16,335 nucleotides of DNA from Nibrella saemangeumensis (GCF_039541915.1 NZ_BAABHD010000061.1:1-16335), one strand, 5' to 3'; positions 1 to 7,605 are shown, numbered from the stretch's first letter. The notes: generated by a model not told the origin, from the letters alone. Translations and numbers: made by a program.

Positions 1-105
1 TTGTCCTTACGTGTTTGCTAAAGTGCCTGACTGAGAGTAGCATTACCACAAGTGAAATTCTTGAAATTTTACCACCGCTCAAAACTAAAGGCGTGTTGGG
101 GAATT
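1..105. repeat. Left copy of the 105-bp perfect terminal inverted repeat
   Basis: Bases 1-105 are the exact reverse complement of 16231-16335, compared base by base; identity stops at 106. The outer 87 bases lie outside the IS5 element that starts at 88, and the inner 18 are that element's left terminal repeat. An open frame runs through it from base 3 and ends shortly after entering the IS. If the IS and one TA copy are removed, that frame stays open to about 1017, so the outer part may be the 3' end of an interrupted gene. I do not recognise the product. Confidence 0.95.
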
Positions 106-948
106 GAGAAAGGTTGAGAATCGTGTCACCTTTGTGGTCGCCAAACTACAAGACGATGACTAAACAGTGGAGTGCACTGACCGATTCTCAATGGAATGCA
201 ATTTCGCCTTTTCTTCCGCTCAAACGCAAGCGCACTCATGATTTACGCCAGATGATGAATAGCATTTTATGGCTACTGCGCACCGGCTGTCAATGGCGCA
301 ACCTACCTCAGGAGTGGCCTCATTGGCAGGCTGTTTATTACTATTTTGACAAATGGAAACAGGACGGCACCCTGGAACAAATTAATCTGCACCTCAACAA
401 AGAGGATCGAAAACAAACCGGCAGAGAAGCAGAGCCTTCGGTTCTATGTATTGATAGTCAAAGCGTTAAACTGACTCCTTTAGCTTGTGAATACCGGGGT
501 ATGGATGCTTACAAGCGGGTTAACGGACGCAAACGACAGTTCCTTGTCGATACCCAAGGTCGGCTTTGGTTAGCTAGCGTACACCGGGCTGATGAAGCTG
601 ATGGCCGGGCCGCTTCAACTTTGGTGACCGAGATTGCTCTGCTAAGTGAGCGCTTAGAGAAGGTCTATGGCGACCAAGCTTACAATGGTATTTTCGCTGA
701 CGCCTTAGAGAAATGGAGTATCGCTTTTGAGAAGGCTTCGCGTCCCGAATCAGCTCGCGGGTTCGTACCCGTAGCCAAACGATGGGTAGTGGAGCGAAGT
801 ATTGCCTGGACCAACTTTTTCCGCCGAATCGTCAAAGATTACGAGTATACGCTCTCTTCTTCGGTGGCTTGGTTGTATTTGGCTAACATTCAGTTGATGC
901 TACAACGCATCAAGCCCGATCACCAAACATAATTTCCCAACACGTTCT
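88..948 (+). mobile_element. Complete IS5-family (IS427-like group) insertion sequence, 861 bp
   Basis: A single DDE transposase gene is bounded by imperfect terminal inverted repeats of about 18 bp. The left end reads AAGGCGTGTTGGGGAATT and the right end, reverse-complemented, reads AGAACGTGTTGGGAAATT. A TA dinucleotide flanks each side (86-87 and 949-950), which matches the short TA target duplication known for this group. Length and single-gene layout are normal for the family. Both ends and the transposase look intact, so it may be active. Its ends match those of the MITE at 16051-16248. Confidence 0.85.
156..932 (+). CDS. IS5-family DDE transposase
   Basis: A 258-residue transposase that would cut and paste the surrounding IS. 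The N-terminal part (about residues 8-75) carries the DUF4096-like helix-turn-helix region with TDSQW and the TGCQWRNLP block. The catalytic triad is visible: D100 in IDSQSVK, D173 in YGDQAY and E213 in VVERSIAW. I chose the ATG at 156 because the protein then starts MTKQWSALTDSQW, as family members do; the only upstream start is a TTG at 114 that would add 14 unusual residues. No frameshift or missing catalytic residue is seen. It ends 16 bp before the right end of the element. Confidence 0.9.
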   Translation: MTKQWSALTDSQWNAISPFLPLKRKRTHDLRQMMNSILWLLRTGCQWRNLPQEWPHWQAVYYYFDKWKQDGTLEQINLHLNKEDRKQTGREAEPSVLCIDSQSVKLTPLACEYRGMDAYKRVNGRKRQFLVDTQGRLWLASVHRADEADGRAASTLVTEIALLSERLEKVYGDQAYNGIFADALEKWSIAFEKASRPESARGFVPVAKRWVVERSIAWTNFFRRIVKDYEYTLSSSVAWLYLANIQLMLQRIKPDHQT

Positions 949-1295
949 TAAGGTTGTGTTTAGCAACATGCATTTTTATTCAATTCAGCTTTATCTTTTA
1001 AGCGATAAGATGTGCTGATTTGAGCATTAGTTTATATCTGTACACGTTAGTAGTTAGTTGGCTTGTAAATAGCCTCTATAAACGCCACCTTTAATACCTT
1101 GGTATTGGCCGTTGTCTTCACGTGCGTCTCCAAGTGTACACAGGAATACAACCGCTAGATTATTGATCTTGTGTGGGGTACGCCAATAAAATGGGTTGGC
1201 AGATAAAGCGAGTAAGGGCTAGGTTGTTTCGCAGAATCGGCAGTACGAACAAGGGGAACAAAGCAGGAACAACCCTTGCCAATTTGTGGTACTTG
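949..1295. other. Intergenic stretch with a possible minus-strand gene remnant
   Basis: No intact gene is seen in about 350 bp between the IS and the next stop codon. On the minus strand a frame is open from 1218 down to a TAA at 1056-1054. It has no ATG, and its codons look used: its last residues include LGDAREDNGQYQGIKGG and it ends RGYLQAN. I read it as the 3' end of a decayed gene whose product I do not recognise. No convincing terminator or RNA gene is visible. Confidence 0.35.
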
Positions 1296-2588
1296 TTAAT
1301 TAGGCAAGTCCTTATTATCTATACCGTTAATTATTTCAAGAATTTTATTACGCCTAGATGTGTTATACTTTTCAATAGTAACTCTTTTATTGGATTCATC
1401 AATTAATAAGAATTCGCCCTCTTCATCAATAAATCTTGGATCAAAGATTATATTCATCTTTAAAATATATTTTAAGAAAAAATCACCAAAATCATATTTT
1501 TTAAAATGTATATTCTCTACATACCCTCCTTCATGAATGTTAAAAGAACCTACTAAGACCTCAGAATTCATCCTATCAAAACCCGCATAGAACTTAGCAT
1601 GGAAGTCTGTTTTAAAAAGAGCTTTTTTTTCTGTCAGTTCACTTAACGTAGGGTTAAGTAAACCATAACTTTTTAAAACACTTATATCTAACCCTGTATT
1701 ATTTGACCCCTCTAGAAATGAGTTAAATGTTGCTCTTCTTGTAAGTAAAGTAGTTTTATGAGGTACAGTATTCTTTAAAATCCAGTTCCAAAGCTCAACA
1801 CGTTGTGCTTCTCTATTTTTAAAATCAAAGCCTATAAATGGTACTGCCAAAAATACCCTATTATAATAAACTTGCCACCTAATTAAAAGCTTTTGAAGTA
1901 CTTGCAAACAGCTATCACGGTTGTAAATACCATCTATATTCGTTTCAAGTTTAGCTCCAATTACATCAATTAGAATTAACTCATGTTCATCTTCAATTGG
2001 TAATTCATTCTCTTTGAAGCTTTTATACAAGACTATTTTAGTTTTAAATTCACAAGAACATTGATAATCCGAAAGTATAATTATACTATCAGGATCGCCC
2101 AACATACCTTTTAGATAATAAGGCATATAACCTTCAATTGTTTCATTAACAGATGTTAGTTTATGTGTTAACTGAGAATAAACATGTGGCTCAATGTGGG
2201 TACCACATTCTGGACAGAAAAATATATTTTCCTCAATATCACTAAACTTTGGTCTTTCAAACTCACCAGTTTCGACATATAGCAAATTATCGAACCTAAA
2301 ATCTTCGGGGAAAGATTCCAAATTATGTTTCTTGATAACTTCCTGCTTATCGCCAAGTATTTCGTTATCCCAAGAGTCAAGGACAGTAGCGCCATGATCG
2401 ACTCTTGAGTAGTCATTAGGATTTTTTACTGCATATGGGAATAGCATATGACATTTATTACATTCTAAGATCCAACCTCCACTGTCATTCTCACCACCTG
2501 GAACTTTACCGATTGAAAGTTGAATATTTGCCATGCAACTAGGATTTGGGCATTTTACAACTACTGTCTTATAATTAACGTCAAACAT
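1296..2588 (-). CDS. Zinc-ribbon and PLD-like putative nuclease/phosphodiesterase
   Basis: A 430-residue protein. The N-terminal half has paired cysteine motifs typical of zinc ribbons: CPNPSC (13-18) with CNKC (43-46), and CPEC (125-128) with CSC (177-179). The C-terminal half holds a phospholipase-D-like signature, HAKFY (330-334) followed by GSFN (347-350) and HEGG. This recalls the HxK...GSxN motif of PLD nucleases, but the aspartate spacing is not canonical (five residues after the lysine) and only one such motif is present, so an active enzyme would probably be a dimer. No signal peptide or membrane segment is seen, so it is probably cytoplasmic and possibly nucleic-acid-acting. It lies downstream of and in the same direction as the TcmP/DUF5131 pair but 470 bp away, so co-transcription is uncertain. 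Base composition is AT-rich like that pair. The family name is uncertain. Confidence 0.6.
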   Translation of the reverse strand: MFDVNYKTVVVKCPNPSCMANIQLSIGKVPGGENDSGGWILECNKCHMLFPYAVKNPNDYSRVDHGATVLDSWDNEILGDKQEVIKKHNLESFPEDFRFDNLLYVETGEFERPKFSDIEENIFFCPECGTHIEPHVYSQLTHKLTSVNETIEGYMPYYLKGMLGDPDSIIILSDYQCSCEFKTKIVLYKSFKENELPIEDEHELILIDVIGAKLETNIDGIYNRDSCLQVLQKLLIRWQVYYNRVFLAVPFIGFDFKNREAQRVELWNWILKNTVPHKTTLLTRRATFNSFLEGSNNTGLDISVLKSYGLLNPTLSELTEKKALFKTDFHAKFYAGFDRMNSEVLVGSFNIHEGGYVENIHFKKYDFGDFFLKYILKMNIIFDPRFIDEEGEFLLIDESNKRVTIEKYNTSRRNKILEIINGIDNKDLPN

Positions 2589-3058
2589 ACTAAACTAAAG
2601 ATTTTCAAATGATAAGCTTGTCTTATAAAAATGCCGTTTAATGAGAAAGCCACAATTGCAGCCTAAATACTGGAAAAGCGTTCGAAAACTGCATCAAATT
2701 TCCGTTCAAATATTAAACTACCATTCTCAGCCAGTTCCTGAGTTCGTGATACAGAAAAATGCTTGTAGTACTGGGCCAATAAATCCGTGAATGAGGGGCT
2801 GAAATTGATCGCTGCCGAACGGAACTTTCGCCCAAAGCTATTCACCAAAGCAGGCCAGAAATCCTTTACCGATTGGTGTTTCACTACACTAGGCCTAACC
2901 ACTGACGTCCTAAAAGTACTACAGGTCAGCAAGTCCGATAAGGACCTGAAGGGATACCGCTGGCCCGATGAGTGAAGGGTAATCAGCGGGCTTCGCCAAA
3001 ATCATACTTCTAAGGATAATCGAAACAAAGCGTCTTAGATGGAGGAGCAGCCTCCTTG
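2589..3058. other. Intergenic stretch, two overlapping small open frames of doubtful reality
   Basis: This 470-bp gap is less AT-rich than the genes on either side. It contains a 62-codon plus-strand frame (2787-2975) and an opposing 89-codon minus-strand frame (2663-2932). Neither resembles a family I recognise, they overlap antisense, and at most one can be real. The plus-strand frame has a stop codon directly before its ATG. The gap may be a remnant of something inserted between the DUF5131 gene and the PLD-like gene. Confidence 0.3.
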
Positions 3059-3805
3059 TTATTTTTGAATGCAAACGCAAGTCAATGGAATGGAAACCCG
3101 TTTATTTGGCATTTCGTTATAAGTTCGACCATTCAGCATACGTCCAGCCTCTTTTTTCCGCCTGCCTCCCCATTGTTTAAAGAAGAAAGCAACTTTAGCC
3201 TGCTGGCATTTTTGCTGAATGTCAATTACCCACTCTTTGTTTATTGGTCTTGGATTTCGACCGCTCTCGCCGCCAACAATTACCCAATCGATTCCAATTA
3301 GGTCTAAATTATCCAGAGGACCTATCAATGGTTCACAAGACAAGAATTTGATAAATGCATCGGTTTGAATCAGGTAATCTATCCTATCGAGTACTCGACT
3401 ATCCTCTATGGAAACGCCCATCCAAATATTCGGTGTCCAATTAAACTCTTCATTGTACCTAAGCAGCAGATCGGCTCTTTTAGTGAGAATCTGAAAAATA
3501 TGCTGAGGGTTCTCATTCATTACTTTGAATACATCTTTAATGAAGGAAAGTGGAATATCTTTATGAAAAAGATCACTCATAGAATTGACGAAAACCATCT
3601 TTGAGCCGCCCCATGTATAGGGGATACGTAAAGAGTCCTTATGAGTTGCCAGTTCAAATCCACTCTGATACTTTTCAACTCCCATAGCTTGGAGTCGTTT
3701 AGCCATCACCTCAGCGTAGCAAAACTTACAGCCAGCCGATATTTTGTTACACCCAGTAGTTGGGTTCCACGTCATCTCGGTCCATTCAATGCTCGATTGT
3801 GCCAT
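3059..3805 (-). CDS. DUF5131 family protein (three-Cys-motif protein, phage Gp37/Gp68-like)
   Basis: A 248-residue protein with the hallmark N-terminus of this family: IEWTEMTWNPTTGC followed by a cysteine cluster C19-x6-C26-x2-C29 and a YAE block. Other conserved blocks are VNSMSDLFH, FQILTKRA, WMGVSIED, FLSCEPLIGPL, VIVGGESG and FFFKQWGG, ending with GRTYNEMP. The spacing of the three cysteines suggests an iron-sulfur or radical-SAM-like site, but the reaction is not established to my knowledge. Length is normal for the family. The gene starts 2 nt after the TcmP stop codon, so the two are surely co-transcribed and probably translationally coupled; this pairing gives TcmP its name. Similar proteins occur in phages and mobile islands. 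Confidence 0.9.
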   Translation of the reverse strand: MAQSSIEWTEMTWNPTTGCNKISAGCKFCYAEVMAKRLQAMGVEKYQSGFELATHKDSLRIPYTWGGSKMVFVNSMSDLFHKDIPLSFIKDVFKVMNENPQHIFQILTKRADLLLRYNEEFNWTPNIWMGVSIEDSRVLDRIDYLIQTDAFIKFLSCEPLIGPLDNLDLIGIDWVIVGGESGRNPRPINKEWVIDIQQKCQQAKVAFFFKQWGGRRKKEAGRMLNGRTYNEMPNKRVSIPLTCVCIQK

Positions 3806-3807
3806 AT

Positions 3808-5013
3808 CTAAAGCATTTTAAACGCAACCCTTTGGTGCTTGTTTTTAAAATGGTCGTAATCTAAGTAAGTACCATGACCTCGAACTTCTTTATTTGTCTC
3901 CAAATCTATAACCTGAATCTTTGGCTCCTGCCTCAATTTTTTAATAACCTGATTAGCATGAGGAGTTCTAAATCCTTCAGTTAAGACAAATTGGTATAGA
4001 TCGCAATTGGTACAATTCTGATTATTAGAAATATAAAGCGTAATTTTTCTTTCAAGCTCCTCCATACGGAGCTTAAAGAATGGTGGCTTTATTTCTGGGA
4101 AAAGAGGTAGCTGTGAAGGTATAGCATCAGCTTCGTACACAAAACCTCTTCCTTGTTCTGGGTCTATTTCCCACTTAGCGTCTATAATCCGTTGTAAACC
4201 TAATATGTTACTAGTAATGAAAAAAAGAGCATAATAATTGTTTGTATTCCGCTGAAGGAAAAAAGATGTAGTGTAAAATGTATTTTCAAATCGGAGGGCT
4301 TCCTCTAAATGGTTTATAAATTCAAAAACATCCATTTCTTTCTCTTGCCTAATTGGATGACTTTCGTCAAAAAACTCATATAAGAACCGCCTTAAGTGTA
4401 CATAAGCAGCCTTATTATAATCTTTTTGGACAACTTCTTTAAAACGATACATGAAAGAAACTGGCAAAAAAAGAACAACTTCTGTGTTAAGCTTCAACAA
4501 GGTTAACAGGTTTTCTCTATGTATTACCTTATAGCCTGTTGGGTCAATAAAAATTAAACTCCTTTCTCTACTGCTTTTACTACTTAACTGTGCAATTATA
4601 TTTTTAAATGCATCACTTGCATCTAAATTAGTGATTTGTAAGTCACAGCACCTATCTTCTTTATTTAACTGTGTCAGATACAAAGAGACTTTGTCTACAC
4701 TTTTTGGGTTTCCATCATTAATATTTAATGAAATTGGTGTGACTTTAAGATTATTCTTTATTAAAAAATTTCTAGATTCTTGTATAGCTTTAAAGGCTCT
4801 AACTGGGCTTCCAAACTTACCATTTTTATAAATTCCCGTGCCGCAAAATACATCGTATATATTTAATTTACTAGTAAATTTTGCATTACTTAGTATTGCA
4901 AGGTACTTCTTTAAATATTCACCATATAAAGCAACTTTAGCTTCAGAGTGCGGCTTCATATCATCCTTGTCAGAGAACTTAATCTCTCCATTTTCTTTCT
5001 TCTGTTTTGCCAT
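3808..5013 (-). CDS. tcmP: Three-Cys-motif partner protein TcmP
   Basis: A 401-residue protein recognised from its N-terminal block (KPHSEAKVALYGEYLKKYL, residues 20-38), the NIYDVFCGTGIY motif (51-62) with GSPVRAF after it, and LIFIDPTGY (153-161). The layout resembles a nucleotide- or SAM-binding Rossmann-like fold, and the C-terminal region (about 325-390) looks like a winged helix. The biochemical role is unknown; the family is defined by genetic linkage to the DUF5131 three-Cys protein, which lies 2 nt downstream here. The reading frame is complete and of normal length. The start at 5013 is the first ATG and gives the family-typical basic leader. An AT-rich upstream region probably holds the promoter, but no good consensus is seen. 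Confidence 0.88.
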   Translation of the reverse strand: MAKQKKENGEIKFSDKDDMKPHSEAKVALYGEYLKKYLAILSNAKFTSKLNIYDVFCGTGIYKNGKFGSPVRAFKAIQESRNFLIKNNLKVTPISLNINDGNPKSVDKVSLYLTQLNKEDRCCDLQITNLDASDAFKNIIAQLSSKSSRERSLIFIDPTGYKVIHRENLLTLLKLNTEVVLFLPVSFMYRFKEVVQKDYNKAAYVHLRRFLYEFFDESHPIRQEKEMDVFEFINHLEEALRFENTFYTTSFFLQRNTNNYYALFFITSNILGLQRIIDAKWEIDPEQGRGFVYEADAIPSQLPLFPEIKPPFFKLRMEELERKITLYISNNQNCTNCDLYQFVLTEGFRTPHANQVIKKLRQEPKIQVIDLETNKEVRGHGTYLDYDHFKNKHQRVAFKML

Positions 5014-5374
5014 AAATACTTCTAATTCTTTTGGTCAAGGACGTCAAATATTACATTATATAATTGAAAAGTTTAATGCTCTACTTATCCCAGTCCGCTC
5101 AAAAAACTACATCTTTAACGTGATCGCGTTGTACTTCGCGAGCAAGCCATAACATTTGCCCTCAAGCACAAGGTGTTTATGTGGTTTTAGAGGGGCGAAT
5201 AAAGCTGTAATTCAATAGTTACTGTAAGAACAGCCTTTCAGCCGCTCGGTTGGAAGAAAATAGTACAGAATATTGCTCTTCTCTATAGTATAATTAGAAA
5301 CTATCATTTTTAGGATTTTGCCTCTAAGTTTTGGAGATAGTTGATATAAGTTTCATTAGATAAGCTTAACCTTA
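5014..5374. other. Intergenic stretch upstream of tcmP
   Basis: No gene is supported in about 360 bp. It lies between the divergently placed tcmP start and the ISL3-like MITE and must contain the tcmP promoter. A CAAATATTA string at about 5043-5051, read on the minus strand, resembles a Bacteroidota -7 box but has three instead of two middle bases, so I do not claim it. Confidence 0.3.
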
Positions 5375-5543
5375 ATACTTTAGGTTCTTTAGCTAAATTG
5401 GGGAGAAAGCAGCCCCATAGACTTACGCAAATTTAATAAGATTCTGATTATGACACGGTTACAGGCTAAGAAGGAATTAAAAATATAATTTTTCGGATAA
5501 TTCATTGCACCGTTCCCCAATTTAACCAAAGAACCATACTTTA
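5375..5543. mobile_element. ISL3-like MITE (5383-5535) with perfect 8-bp target duplication
   Basis: A 153-bp element without coding capacity. Its 22-bp terminal inverted repeats differ at only two positions: the left starts GGTTCTTTAGCTAAATTGGG and the right, reverse-complemented, starts GGTTCTTTGGTTAAATTGGG. The octamer ATACTTTA flanks both sides exactly (5375-5382 and 5536-5543). GGnTCTTT-type ends with an 8-bp duplication fit the ISL3 family, so a full-length ISL3 element elsewhere in the genome probably mobilises it. The right duplication contains the stop codon of the RusA-like gene (5541-5543), and the reading frame is unchanged. Confidence 0.85.
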
Positions 5544-6095
5544 AACCAACCACGTAGTTTTACCATCTTCTGTTATACTTATTAAGTGGATATTACTAAA
5601 CCACGTTCCCTTCTTATCTAACTTTCTAATTCCAATTAAAATAGCGTCAGGAAAGCCTGGTTGTACCGCCCTTTTCATTCCTAGTACATTTTGTATCTGA
5701 GAGTCATCTTCAAAGATCAATCCCTTAAAGCAGTCGATTACAGTCTTTAAAAGATTATCTATATCAACAGTTTTATACCTGTCCTCGCTCATATAAAACA
5801 CTGAAATGATTTCCAATGGAATACTTCTATCATAAGGATGGTCATCTTTAACTGTTGCTTGTATGTCAGCCTTAAATTTCTCTTCAAACCTTCTAAGGCT
5901 ATCTTTCCCTTTATGTTTTACATATAGCTCATATTCTTCAAGCATTGTCTTATCACTTTCATTCTGAAAAACTGCTTTGTACCCATCAACCTGTTTGTAC
6001 CTATCTTGCTTTGTAAGTATAGTATTAGTACCAAAAACCATATAAGAATAATCGAAATCTTCGTGTGCCTTTATTGTAACGATATTACTTGGCAT
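5541..6095 (-). CDS. RusA-like Holliday junction resolvase
   Basis: A 184-residue protein with the RusA signature: VDIDNLLKTVID (110-121) followed by FEDDSQIQNV (128-137) and K141. In the family the acidic residues of these blocks bind metal and cut four-way DNA junctions, and the lysine assists. RusA proteins are common in prophages. This one is longer than the roughly 120-residue E. coli RusA, with extra sequence at both ends. The gene starts 26 nt downstream of the Panacea antitoxin gene on the same strand, so it is probably the third gene of the toxin-antitoxin transcript. Its stop codon lies inside the target duplication of the adjacent MITE. Confidence 0.8.
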   Translation of the reverse strand: MPSNIVTIKAHEDFDYSYMVFGTNTILTKQDRYKQVDGYKAVFQNESDKTMLEEYELYVKHKGKDSLRRFEEKFKADIQATVKDDHPYDRSIPLEIISVFYMSEDRYKTVDIDNLLKTVIDCFKGLIFEDDSQIQNVLGMKRAVQPGFPDAILIGIRKLDKKGTWFSNIHLISITEDGKTTWLV

Positions 6096-6121
6096 AATCA
6101 GAAAGTTATGGCGTTTAAATT

Positions 6122-7129
6122 CTATAATCCTTTTAACATAAATCCATACTGCTGGTAGCTAATTGGGTTTTTATTAGCCTCGTTGTCAATCCATCCCGCC
6201 TCCTGATGACTCCTTTCTATTAGGTCTATTGTTTTGAGATACCTAAACGTTTTAACTGTTAGCTGTAAGATTTCTAATTCACTATGTGAAAAAATATTGG
6301 TATCCGCTTGCCGGTTTTGAAAAGGCTGAAACGCTTCAAATACCTCATCATCTCGTTCAGCATAAGTTTGTTCAAGATATCCTTGCTGTACGAGTAAATC
6401 ATTTAAAATTCTGTATTCATCAGGAACGGGTCCTTTAGGAATTGCACAGTACCTTGCACCAGATATAGAAAAGCCTGTTTTTTTGAAGTGGCCAAAATCC
6501 GCGTAAAAAAGAAGTTTATTTAGGCGAACTGTGTATAAATGGGGCATCTGGTCAAAGAAAAATAAAACCATTTGTGCAAACTTATCAAAGTTCGGCACTC
6601 TGTACCCAGTAAATTGATTTGGTACGTCCAGAGGATTCCAGATGGTACTTAATACATCATTAAATGAATCACTTTGGGGCAGTTGTAATTCATCAACGCG
6701 CCTTAGTAAATCAGCTAATTCGCGGTCTTTTAAATCAATCTTTCGTTCAAAGACCAATTCTTTAAAGTTACGAGGATCCCGAACTAAACGAATGAGGGTG
6801 GCATTAGATAAGCTTGGTATTTCCCCTTCTTCATAGTTGCGATATTGGTTAACGCCAAATCCCATTAGTATTGACATTGTGCGCTGGCTAACGCCATAGC
6901 GTTCCCGAAGCAATTTTATTTGCTCAGGGAATAGAATATGATTACGCTCTCGGTATTGGTTATGCAGTTGGAGAAGATTGAGCGCATCCAGGTCTTCAGT
7001 CGTGAAGGTTTCGCCAGTGTCAACGCATTCATAATAATGAGCGTGAACCTGAAACGTTTGAGACCGATAAGTGAGTGTCTGGATTTCTTTTTTTGTGATA
7101 ACTTCTCCGCCAGTGAACGGACTTATCAT
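6122..7129 (-). CDS. MqsA-type HTH and Panacea (SocA-like, DUF4065) antitoxin
   Basis: A 335-residue two-domain antitoxin. Residues 68-125 form an MqsA/Xre-like helix-turn-helix (FPEQIKLLRERYGVSQ, MGFGVNQYRNYEEGEIPSLS) that would bind the operon's own promoter. Residues 1-45 occupy the place of the MqsA zinc ribbon, but its cysteines are mostly replaced (SPFTGG at the start, only C35 left), so zinc binding is unlikely. Residues about 180-330 are the Panacea/SocA domain, with LNKLLFYADF (203-212) and KGPVPDEY (232-239); this domain is known to neutralise many unrelated toxins. The ATG overlaps the toxin's TGA in an ATGA, which implies coupled translation. The frame is complete. Confidence 0.88.
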   Translation of the reverse strand: MISPFTGGEVITKKEIQTLTYRSQTFQVHAHYYECVDTGETFTTEDLDALNLLQLHNQYRERNHILFPEQIKLLRERYGVSQRTMSILMGFGVNQYRNYEEGEIPSLSNATLIRLVRDPRNFKELVFERKIDLKDRELADLLRRVDELQLPQSDSFNDVLSTIWNPLDVPNQFTGYRVPNFDKFAQMVLFFFDQMPHLYTVRLNKLLFYADFGHFKKTGFSISGARYCAIPKGPVPDEYRILNDLLVQQGYLEQTYAERDDEVFEAFQPFQNRQADTNIFSHSELEILQLTVKTFRYLKTIDLIERSHQEAGWIDNEANKNPISYQQYGFMLKGL

Positions 7130-7485
7130 AATTTTTTGTAAGGGTATGTCATTGGAAACTCGGCTATGTGAAACGATATACAGATCGTTGAGCGGTTAAA
7201 GGCACCTAATTGTATTTTGATATAGACTTCTTTACCCTTCACTTGTATGCCAAATTCCCACAAATCGCTGATGCCAGCCTGATCGTAGTGTGGCCCCCGA
7301 TAGTAGTTCTCTACCGCCAGACTTCGCAAGTAGGCGGTACGCTCAAAGGGCCGAATGTCTAAAGAGGCCAATGCTTGGAGGTTTTTGTCCCGTCTCATGT
7401 AGGTTACTTCATATAAATCTAGCTTCGCTTTAAAATCGGTTAAAAACCGACTTACCTCATCTTCTGGTGCCATGTTACGGGGCAT
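7126..7485 (-). CDS. MqsR-like type II toxin
   Basis: A 119-residue small protein placed first in the operon. Conserved blocks seen are FLTDFKAKL (14-22), DLWEFG with KGKEVYIKI (74-91), and ICISFHIAEFPMTYPYK (101-117). This pattern is the one I know from Bacteroidota MqsR-family toxins, which have a RelE-like fold and act as mRNA interferases. Catalytic residues cannot be assigned with certainty by eye. The stop codon overlaps the antitoxin start by 4 nt. Toxin-before-antitoxin order is the usual mqsR-mqsA order. A second possible start is M5. The promoter lies directly upstream at 7504-7535. Confidence 0.75.
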   Translation of the reverse strand: MPRNMAPEDEVSRFLTDFKAKLDLYEVTYMRRDKNLQALASLDIRPFERTAYLRSLAVENYYRGPHYDQAGISDLWEFGIQVKGKEVYIKIQLGAFNRSTICISFHIAEFPMTYPYKKL

Positions 7486-7503
7486 CGTATTAATTCAACG
7501 ACC

Positions 7504-7535
7504 CAAACCTACTATTATTACTTTAAAATTGCAAA
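7504..7535 (-). promoter_or_regulatory. Bacteroidota-type promoter of the toxin-antitoxin operon
   Basis: Read on the minus strand, a -7 box TAGGTTTG (7511-7504) matches the TAnnTTTG consensus exactly. A TTTG (7535-7532) sits 20 nt upstream as the -33 element. Transcription would start near 7497, leaving a very short leader before the toxin ATG at 7485. Spacing and motif fit the known sigma-ABfr promoter form. Confidence 0.6.
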
Positions 7536-7540
7536 TTTTA
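7524..7540. promoter_or_regulatory. Inverted repeat overlapping the -33 box, candidate antitoxin operator
   Basis: A perfect inverted repeat, TAAAATT-gca-AATTTTA, has 7-bp arms and a 3-bp spacer. It covers the -33 element of the toxin-antitoxin promoter, the expected place for repression by the helix-turn-helix antitoxin. The AT-rich composition raises the chance of coincidence, so binding is an inference. Confidence 0.45.
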
Positions 7541-7605
7541 GCTTTTTTTGATATTATTGGCACTATAAAGTGTAAATCCAGCTATTTGCCGTATATACCT
7601 AAAAA

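Noticed and set aside
114..155. TTG start for the IS5 transposase
   Set aside because: The ATG at 156 gives the family-typical MTKQWSALTDSQW start, and the upstream codons are not conserved in style.
1249..1281. Hairpin CAAGGG...CCCTTG as a terminator
   Set aside because: Six-base arms with a long loop of about 20 bases, no run of T in either direction, and AT/GC content that makes such matches common.
2663..2975. Two opposing small genes between DUF5131 and the PLD-like gene
   Set aside because: They overlap antisense and neither is recognisable, so I list the stretch as intergenic rather than choose one.
5041..5060. CAAATATTA as a -7 box for tcmP
   Set aside because: It has three bases instead of two between the conserved parts and no convincing -33 partner.
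4838..5152. A 104-codon plus-strand frame over the start of tcmP
   Set aside because: Its first half is antisense to the conserved N-terminus of TcmP and no family pattern is seen.
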